Below are positions 1 through 4,087 of a stretch of 7,045 nt of DNA, piece after piece. A program made the position numbers and the translations under genes. Position 1 is the first letter of the stretch, and each line of letters opens with the position of its first letter. The stretch is from Clostridia bacterium (lineage in GTDB: Bacteria; Bacillota; Clostridia; Oscillospirales; Acutalibacteraceae): contig JAFOCH010000146.1 in assembly GCA_017381395.1 (NCBI GenBank), positions 1-7,045 of the forward strand. Direction: 5' to 3'. The notes below the pieces were generated by a model. It had not been told where the DNA came from and did not search any database. It saw nothing but the letters and a program-made list of their open reading frames with translations.

Positions 1-102
1 GATTATAAATTCCTTATCCTTAATTTCAAGGTTAAAGTCGGATACAGCAAGAACGTTACCGGGGTATTTTTTTACAATGTCTTTAAGTGTTAAACTTGCC
101 AT
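1..102 (-). CDS. ugpC: Sugar/glycerol-3-phosphate ABC transporter ATP-binding protein, UgpC/MsmX/MalK type (N-terminal fragment)
   Basis: Only the first 34 codons lie in the window; the gene runs off the left edge. The protein begins MASLTLKDIVKKYPGN and continues to VSDFNLEIKDKEFII. This is the usual opening of UgpC/MsmX/MalK-type ATPases: beta strand, 'KKYPG', then 'V-x-D-x-N-L-x-I-x-D-x-E-F' just before the Walker A loop. The Walker A motif itself would fall outside the window. In the family, this cytoplasmic subunit hydrolyses ATP to drive carbohydrate import through two permease subunits, often serving several transporters. The start is well placed: GGAGGT (complement of 111-116) sits 8 nt upstream of the ATG at 102-100. 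The substrate cannot be told from this fragment. Confidence 0.85.
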   Translation of the reverse strand, partial: MASLTLKDIVKKYPGNVLAVSDFNLEIKDKEFII

Positions 103-152
103 TAAAACTGACCTCCATTTTAAGCGAAATACATTCCGCCTTGTATTCTAAT

Positions 153-210
153 GGTATTATATCAAACAAAATTTACAAATACTATGCCCCAATCAAACAA
201 ATATAATACC
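153..210. repeat. Nested inverted and direct repeats upstream of the ABC ATPase gene
   Basis: GGTATTATAT at 153-162 and ATATAATACC at 201-210 form a perfect 10-bp inverted repeat. ATCAAACAAA occurs as a perfect direct repeat at 161-170 and 192-201, offset by 31 bp, close to three helical turns. The two repeat systems overlap by a few bases at each end. The left inverted arm contains the candidate -10 of the downstream gene. The arrangement could be a regulator's operator pair, or could fold in the leader RNA if transcription starts upstream of it. No regulator family is recognised. Confidence 0.6.
156..164 (-). promoter_or_regulatory. Extended -10 promoter element upstream of the ABC ATPase gene
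   Basis: Read on the minus strand, 164-156 is TGATATAAT: a consensus TATAAT with the TGn extension. Transcription would start near 149, giving a leader of about 47 nt before the ATG at 102. The hexamer 17 bp upstream (TAGTAT) is a poor -35, which an extended -10 can tolerate. Seen by eye only. Confidence 0.45.
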
Positions 211-219
211 CGCTATTTA

Positions 220-247
220 TTTATATTTACCAACGAATTTTTTTCAA
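220..247 (-). promoter_or_regulatory. Second candidate promoter upstream of the ABC ATPase gene
   Basis: On the minus strand, TTGAAA (complement of 242-247) and TATAAA (complement of 220-225) are 16 bp apart. Each matches the sigma-A consensus at 5 of 6 positions. Transcription would start near 213, leaving a leader of about 110 nt that contains the repeat structure at 153-210. It may act with, or instead of, the element at 156-164. Confidence 0.4.
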
Positions 248-340
248 TTAAGCGGTTTGCACAAAAGCGCATAATTTTTGTTGGTTTATGGTGTAAAAAA
301 ATATAACTTGTGACCAATTTATGAACTCGCTTTTTGTCAT

Positions 341-367
341 AAAAAAATCACTGTGGTATTTTCACAG
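341..367 (-). terminator. Weak possible terminator at the end of the DUF4830-like gene
   Basis: On the minus strand, CTGTG (367-363) and CACAG (355-351) can form a 5-bp stem with a 7-nt loop. It is followed by the stop codon TGA and a run of seven T (347-341). The stem lies inside the last codons and is short, so termination would be inefficient at best. The T run is the stronger part of the evidence. Confidence 0.3.
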
Positions 368-797
368 AATGGATGAATCCATCACCCTCTACCGACTGAA
401 TATCGGCCGCCACAATATAGCCCTCACACATCGTCAAATTAAGCAAAATTCCGCTCGGACAATGAGGATAGTTATTCACCGAATATGAATATCTGACAAC
501 TTCGCAGCCAGTAAATTCGCGCAAATCAAACCCCTGCGAAAGCTGGATTTCGTTGTACCTTTTGAGGTCTTCGTCCAGGATGTCGGAGATGTAAAATTTT
601 TGAACCTTCACCGGTTTTTTCGACACGTCCCAGCCAAAAGAGCGTGCGTACTCAACCTGATTATCTATACTATCGTATATCCCCTTCATACCGCCGCCCT
701 GGGCCACAAAAGCGGCTATCACGATAACAGAAATTATACAAACCGCACAAATTATAAAGTTTCTCTTTGACGGCATTTTTAGGGTAAAGCTAATCAT
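348..797 (-). CDS. DUF4830-like membrane-anchored protein of unknown function
   Basis: The product is 149 residues long. A short basic N-terminus (K7, K11, R12) is followed by one hydrophobic segment at about 14-32, so it is probably a single-pass protein with its C-terminal domain outside the membrane, or it has an uncleaved signal. The domain at about 44-145 resembles DUF4830 as I remember it: 'YARSFGW' at 50-56, 'YNEIQLSQGFDL' at 81-92, 'VVRYSYSV' at 100-107, then a closing 'DGFIHSV' near 139-145. The start chosen is the ATG at 797-795, because GGAGGA (complement of 802-807) lies just upstream. In-frame ATGs up to 845 have no ribosome binding site. No function is known for the family. The gene is transcribed divergently from the one at 935, and I could not find a convincing promoter of its own. 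Confidence 0.82.
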   Translation of the reverse strand: MISFTLKMPSKRNFIICAVCIISVIVIAAFVAQGGGMKGIYDSIDNQVEYARSFGWDVSKKPVKVQKFYISDILDEDLKRYNEIQLSQGFDLREFTGCEVVRYSYSVNNYPHCPSGILLNLTMCEGYIVAADIQSVEGDGFIHSVKIPQ

Positions 798-826
798 ATT
801 TTCCTCCGAGCTGACAATCATTTTAT

Positions 827-855
827 TTGTAAAAAATATTGCCATTCGGTATAAA
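827..855 (+). promoter_or_regulatory. Candidate sigma-A promoter for the rightward gene pair
   Basis: TTGTAA (827-832) and TATAAA (850-855) are separated by exactly 17 bp. The -35 matches consensus at 4 of 6 positions and the -10 at 5 of 6. Transcription would start near 862, giving a leader of about 73 nt before the ATG at 935. It lies in the divergent region between 797 and 935 and probably serves both plus-strand genes. Confidence 0.45.
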
Positions 856-878
856 ATATTACCTCTATACTTAATTTA

Positions 879-932
879 TTTTACCGCCTGTTTCGGCAAA
901 TAATACATAGGAAAAGAAAAAAGGCGGTGAAA
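879..932 (+). promoter_or_regulatory. Possible leader helix covering the Shine-Dalgarno sequence of the gene at 935
   Basis: TTTTACCGCCT (879-889) can pair with AGGCGGTGAAA (922-932) over 11 consecutive positions. Ten are Watson-Crick pairs and one is a G-U pair (882 with 929). The loop is 32 nt. The right arm contains the whole AGGCGG ribosome binding site and ends two bases before the ATG, so the folded form would block initiation. Both arms lie downstream of the predicted transcription start near 862. The pairing is seen in the sequence; the regulatory role is inferred. Confidence 0.35.
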
Positions 933-934
933 AT

Positions 935-1279
935 ATGCCATTCGAAATCACGGCAGAATTTGAAAATATCGAGTATGCGGAAATGGCGGCAAATCGGCTT
1001 AAAGAGTTTACCGACGTTAAACGCGTGACCATTACAAAACCGATTTTTCGCAAGGATACGGTGTCGCCATTCGTGCTTCCCTACCGACCGATTTACGGCA
1101 GGGACAAGGACATTATGCGACCAAAAAGCTACGGCTACGCGACCAAAACAAGCTACTATGAACCCGCGCTGAGTCAAAAATGCAGAATGAAATTCATTAC
1201 CGAGGATAAAAAAAGCGCGACCCCGATACTGCATAATTTAGGTGCAAATAAAATTTCGGTCAATTCCGTTATAGTATAG
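935..1279 (+). CDS. Uncharacterised 114-residue protein, predicted split ferredoxin-like fold
   Basis: I do not recognise a named family. Two alpha/beta units are visible. Residues 3-34 read as strand (FEITAEF), helix (about 12-24, YAEMAANRLKEF) and strand (VKRVTIT, 28-34). Residues 83-114 read as strand (CRMKFIT), helix (about 90-103) and strand (KISVNSVIV). Together they give a beta-alpha-beta/beta-alpha-beta order like ferredoxin-like, ACT or SPOR-type folds. Between them lies a linker of about 48 residues rich in Tyr, Pro and basic residues (Y50, Y54, Y66, Y68, Y74, Y75). There is no signal peptide or membrane segment, so it is probably cytoplasmic. The start is supported by AAGGCGGTG 6 nt or so before the ATG. 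The S1-domain gene follows after 80 bp on the same strand without a clear terminator between them. Confidence 0.75.
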   Translation: MPFEITAEFENIEYAEMAANRLKEFTDVKRVTITKPIFRKDTVSPFVLPYRPIYGRDKDIMRPKSYGYATKTSYYEPALSQKCRMKFITEDKKSATPILHNLGANKISVNSVIV

Positions 1280-1359
1280 CCGATTATTGCATATATTTCA
1301 AAGACTGACAAAACAAATCTGCACAAAAAACGCAGACCGGAAAGGCGGAAAAAATAAAA

Positions 1360-2274
1360 ATGGAAAACTATTACCCCGAAGGATACATCCTGAACACAGC
1401 CGAAAATCGCGCAATTTTATCCTCTATAAAGGAGCTTGAAGATGCCTCGCTTAAAAGAAAAATAGTCGAGGCGACGGTTACCCTTTGCGACTATGAGCAC
1501 AATCTACTCGTCGACCTGGGCGAAATCAAAGGTATCATTCCCCGCGAGGAAGGTGCCGTCGGAATAAGGGAAGGAACTGTTCGCGATATTGCGCTGATTT
1601 CGCGCGTAGGAAAGGCGATTTCGTTTATAATCGAATCGATTGATGCCGAAAATAAAACGGCCGTTCTTTCGCGACGAGCCGCCCAGGAAAAGTGCCAAGC
1701 AGAATACGTTTCGTCCCTTCTCCCCGGCGATATAATAAACGCAAAGGTCACCCATCTCGAAAATTTCGGCGCATTCTGTGACATTGGTTGCGGAATAATC
1801 GCGCTTATGCCCATCGACGCTATTTCGGTATCGCGAATTTCACATCCGTCCGACAGATTTTCGCCCGGCGACATCATCAAGGCGGTAGTAAAGTCGATCG
1901 ACGAGCTCGGTCGAGTTTCGCTTTCGCAACGAGAGCTACTCGGCACCTGGGAAGAAAACGCCGCCGAATTTCTGCAGGGTGAAACGGTCGAGGGAATTGT
2001 TCGCACGGTCGAGGATTACGGCATTTTTATCGAGCTTGCGCCGAATCTTGCCGGTCTGGCCGAGCCGAGAGACGATGTAGAGGCAGGGCAAAAGGTCAGC
2101 GTCTACATAAAGAGCATAATCAAGGAAAAAATGAAGCTAAAATTGATTATAATCGACGTGTTTGACGCTCAAAAAAGGTCATCCCCCACCAAGTATTTCA
2201 TCAACAGCGGTCACATCGACCACTGGCAATATTCCCCCGACGGATGCAGTAAAATTATTGCAACCGAATTCTAG
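1360..2274 (+). CDS. S1 RNA-binding domain protein with three S1 repeats (ribosomal protein S1-like)
   Basis: The product is 304 residues. Three S1 (OB-fold) repeats are visible: about 33-106, divergent, with 'LLVDLGEIKGIIPREEG'; about 120-191, the clearest, with 'PGDIINAKVTHLENFGAF' and 'VSLSQREL'; and about 206-266, with 'GETVEGIVRTVEDYGIFIEL'. The C-terminal tail of about 38 residues ends 'YSPDGCSKIIATEF' and belongs to no domain I can name. It is much shorter than the proteobacterial ribosomal S1 (six repeats). It resembles the short S1 proteins annotated as 'ribosomal protein S1' in Clostridia. The role is presumably binding single-stranded RNA at the ribosome or in RNA turnover; the exact target is unknown. 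The ribosome binding site is AAAGGCGG (1341-1348), a little far from the ATG (11 nt). It is followed by a strong terminator and probably shares a transcript with the gene at 935. Confidence 0.92.
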   Translation: MENYYPEGYILNTAENRAILSSIKELEDASLKRKIVEATVTLCDYEHNLLVDLGEIKGIIPREEGAVGIREGTVRDIALISRVGKAISFIIESIDAENKTAVLSRRAAQEKCQAEYVSSLLPGDIINAKVTHLENFGAFCDIGCGIIALMPIDAISVSRISHPSDRFSPGDIIKAVVKSIDELGRVSLSQRELLGTWEENAAEFLQGETVEGIVRTVEDYGIFIELAPNLAGLAEPRDDVEAGQKVSVYIKSIIKEKMKLKLIIIDVFDAQKRSSPTKYFINSGHIDHWQYSPDGCSKIIATEF

Positions 2275-2284
2275 TATAGTATTA

Positions 2285-2335
2285 AAAATAATCGGTAGTC
2301 GCTTAACCTCGCGGCTACCGATTATTTTATTTTCT
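2285..2335. terminator. Bidirectional intrinsic terminator between the S1 gene and the eamA-type gene
   Basis: The arms 2285-2302 and 2311-2328 pair over 18 bp with a single T-G mismatch (a G-U pair in one RNA), around an 8-nt loop. On the plus strand the stem ends in a T-rich tail (TTTTATTTTCTTTT); on the minus strand it ends in TTTTTAATACT. It can therefore end both convergent transcripts. The stop codon of the minus-strand transporter gene (2329-2327) lies inside the outer right arm. Confidence 0.93.
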
Positions 2336-3217
2336 TTTAAAAATTTCCGTTGGGAGCTGGGCTATTACGATGGCGGCAAACATTATGACGCAGCCGATTA
2401 TTTCCTCGGGTCGCATTGATTGGCCCAAAATCAACCATCCCGAAATAGCAGCAATCGCCGATTCCAAGCTCATTATGAGGGTCGCCACGGTGGGATTGAG
2501 CTTCTTTTGACCGACGATTTGGAGGGTGTAAGCAACTCCGCTCGAAAATACACCGGTGTATAAAATCGGCACCGCCGCCGAATAAATTGCCGATAAGCTC
2601 GGCTTTTCAAATATCAGCATCATTATTCCGCTGAAAAATCCGCAGGCAAAAAACTGAACACTGGCAAGCTTTATTCCGCTGAAATAGGGTGAAAAGCGGT
2701 CGATTGCCAGAATCTGAAATGCAAATGAAACGGCACAAGCGAGTAGTAGCAGGTCACTTATTTCAAGCACAAGCGACTCGGTCATGCATAAAAGATAAAG
2801 TCCCGCCGTCGAAAGCGCAACGGCAATCCATAATAGAGGCGAAACCCTTTTGCCAAAAAGGGTGCTGATGAGCGGGACGAAAATAATGTAGCAGGCGGTG
2901 ATAAAGCCCGCCTTTCCAGTCGATGCGCCCATATTTATGGCCGACTGCTGAAATGCCGACGCAATGGCTAAAAAGAATCCGCATATTGCTCCGCAAATGA
3001 AAATATTCGGGCATTTTTTCGGTCTGGTAGCATCATTACCCTTTTTACGCAGGACGAAAACAAGCGGCAATAATACAACGCCGCCGATTATATTTCGCAC
3101 GCAGTTGAAGGTAAATGCGCCGATATTGGACGCCTTTGCCTGCGCGACAAAGGCAACGCCCCAAATAATCGCACCGATAAGCAGAAGTATACTTCCGGTA
3201 AATTTCTGTCTATTCAT
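2327..3217 (-). CDS. EamA-family (drug/metabolite transporter superfamily) permease
   Basis: The product is 296 residues, the normal size for the family, with about ten hydrophobic segments (near 8-26, 33-55, 71-89, 98-120, 127-144, 153-170, 184-203, 215-233, 243-262, 272-289). They form two EamA repeats, about 8-144 and 154-288. Family-typical features include 'IIWGVAFVAQ' in segment 1, 'AFQQSAINMGAST-KAGFIT' near 88-107, and 'LESAIAAISGWLILGQ' (251-266) followed by a final segment. Members export or import small metabolites such as amino acids or nucleotides; the substrate cannot be told here. A ribosome binding site AGGTGT (complement of 3225-3230) sits 7 nt before the ATG. Only 12 bp separate it from the upstream MBL gene, so the two are almost surely co-transcribed. 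The gene ends inside the terminator hairpin. Confidence 0.93.
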   Translation of the reverse strand: MNRQKFTGSILLLIGAIIWGVAFVAQAKASNIGAFTFNCVRNIIGGVVLLPLVFVLRKKGNDATRPKKCPNIFICGAICGFFLAIASAFQQSAINMGASTGKAGFITACYIIFVPLISTLFGKRVSPLLWIAVALSTAGLYLLCMTESLVLEISDLLLLACAVSFAFQILAIDRFSPYFSGIKLASVQFFACGFFSGIMMLIFEKPSLSAIYSAAVPILYTGVFSSGVAYTLQIVGQKKLNPTVATLIMSLESAIAAISGWLILGQSMRPEEIIGCVIMFAAIVIAQLPTEIFKRK

Positions 3218-3229
3218 TAAATGAACACC

Positions 3230-4087
3230 TTAATATTCCGTAATAATTTGCATCCCGTCATTGAGAAAGAAGCTGACCATCCCGTTGCAATCGGTTCGGT
3301 AAATTTTCGTTTCCCATTCTTTTAGTCGAGAAAGCACCTCGTCGGACGGATGGTCGTAGCTATTATCCGCACCGACCGAAATGACGGCATAGTCGGGCTT
3401 CACCGCGTCCAAAAGTTCAGCAGAAGTGCCCGTTTGGCTACCATGATGGGCAATTTTCAGCACGTCGGCCGAATGATTTATATTCACATCGTTGCCCGAA
3501 ATGTCGCCCGTGACGAGAAAATCGTATTCGCCGAAGCGTATTGAAATTACTGCCGAGCGGTCATTTTCGTCGGCGGCATTTTCGTCAAAAAAGACCGTAC
3601 TCACGTCGAAGCCGCCGAAACGAAAATCGTCCATTTCGGCAAGGGAAACAATCTCGCCCGAATAGGACTCCTTAAAGCCGTCGAACACTTCCCTATCACG
3701 CAAATCGCTTGGCGGAACGGTGGTAATATAAACCGAATCGACCTGCATTCTTTGGCATATGGTTCTAAGTCCGCCTAGATGGTCGGAGTGCGGATGAGTT
3801 ATTATCACCCTATCAATCTTTTCAAAGCCGAGTGAACGAATATAATTGCAAAGAGAGATAGCATGAGATGCGTCACCCGTGTCGATAAGCATAACCGTAC
3901 CGTCACTTTGGACAAGGGTACAGTCGCCCTGACCGACGTCGACAAAGCGCACGGCATCGGCCGAATCGGGTAGCCGCTTTAACCCAAAGAATACAAATGC
4001 TTTTTCCAAGCATCCTGTAACCGAAATTATCGCAGTAGTGATAATCACAACTGCGATAATTATAATTTTATGTAATTTAGTCTTCAT
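3230..4087 (-). CDS. ComEC/Rec2-type metallo-beta-lactamase-fold hydrolase, predicted lipoprotein
   Basis: The product is 285 residues. A basic start and hydrophobic stretch (8-24) lead to a lipobox V23-T24-G25-C26, so it is probably lipid-anchored on the outer face of the membrane. The MBL domain begins at 'VDVGQGD' (49-55). It carries the metal-binding signature H98-x-H100-x-D102-H103, 'TGD' at 193-195, 'AHHGS' at 213-217 and 'DHPS' at 245-248, the set typical of the C-terminal domain of ComEC. No competence-type transmembrane channel domain is attached. Stand-alone relatives are usually called hydrolases or nucleases without known substrate. The ATG at 4087 overlaps the end of ftsK by 11 bp and has no obvious ribosome binding site, suggesting translational coupling. 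In-frame codons continue upstream to 4234 inside ftsK, but they would place the signal sequence internally, so I reject the longer form. Confidence 0.9.
   Translation of the reverse strand: MKTKLHKIIIIAVVIITTAIISVTGCLEKAFVFFGLKRLPDSADAVRFVDVGQGDCTLVQSDGTVMLIDTGDASHAISLCNYIRSLGFEKIDRVIITHPHSDHLGGLRTICQRMQVDSVYITTVPPSDLRDREVFDGFKESYSGEIVSLAEMDDFRFGGFDVSTVFFDENAADENDRSAVISIRFGEYDFLVTGDISGNDVNINHSADVLKIAHHGSQTGTSAELLDAVKPDYAVISVGADNSYDHPSDEVLSRLKEWETKIYRTDCNGMVSFFLNDGMQIITEY

Noticed and set aside
202..207. Plus-strand TATAAT that could start a rightward transcript antisense to the DUF4830-like gene
   Set aside because: It lacks a reasonable -35 and a TGn extension. It is probably a by-product of the inverted repeat and the AT-rich sequence.
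248..260. Weak LacI/CcpA-like operator core (AAACCGCTTAA on the minus strand) next to the candidate -35 upstream of ugpC
   Set aside because: The central CG and flanking A/T fit a LacI-family core, but the outer TG and CA bases of a cre site are missing, so it is too weak to call.
881..1234. Minus-strand frames opposite the gene at 935
   Set aside because: No ribosome binding site and no protein-like pattern. The plus-strand frame has a good site, and its predicted secondary structure is regular.
1318..1336. TCTGC/GCAGA hairpin between the gene at 935 and the S1 gene, considered as a terminator
   Set aside because: The stem is only 5 bp and is followed by a purine-rich ribosome binding site rather than a T tract.
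1491..2006. Minus-strand open frame opposite the S1 gene
   Set aside because: The translation is Ser/Pro/Arg-rich without domains and lies opposite a clearly coding S1 protein.
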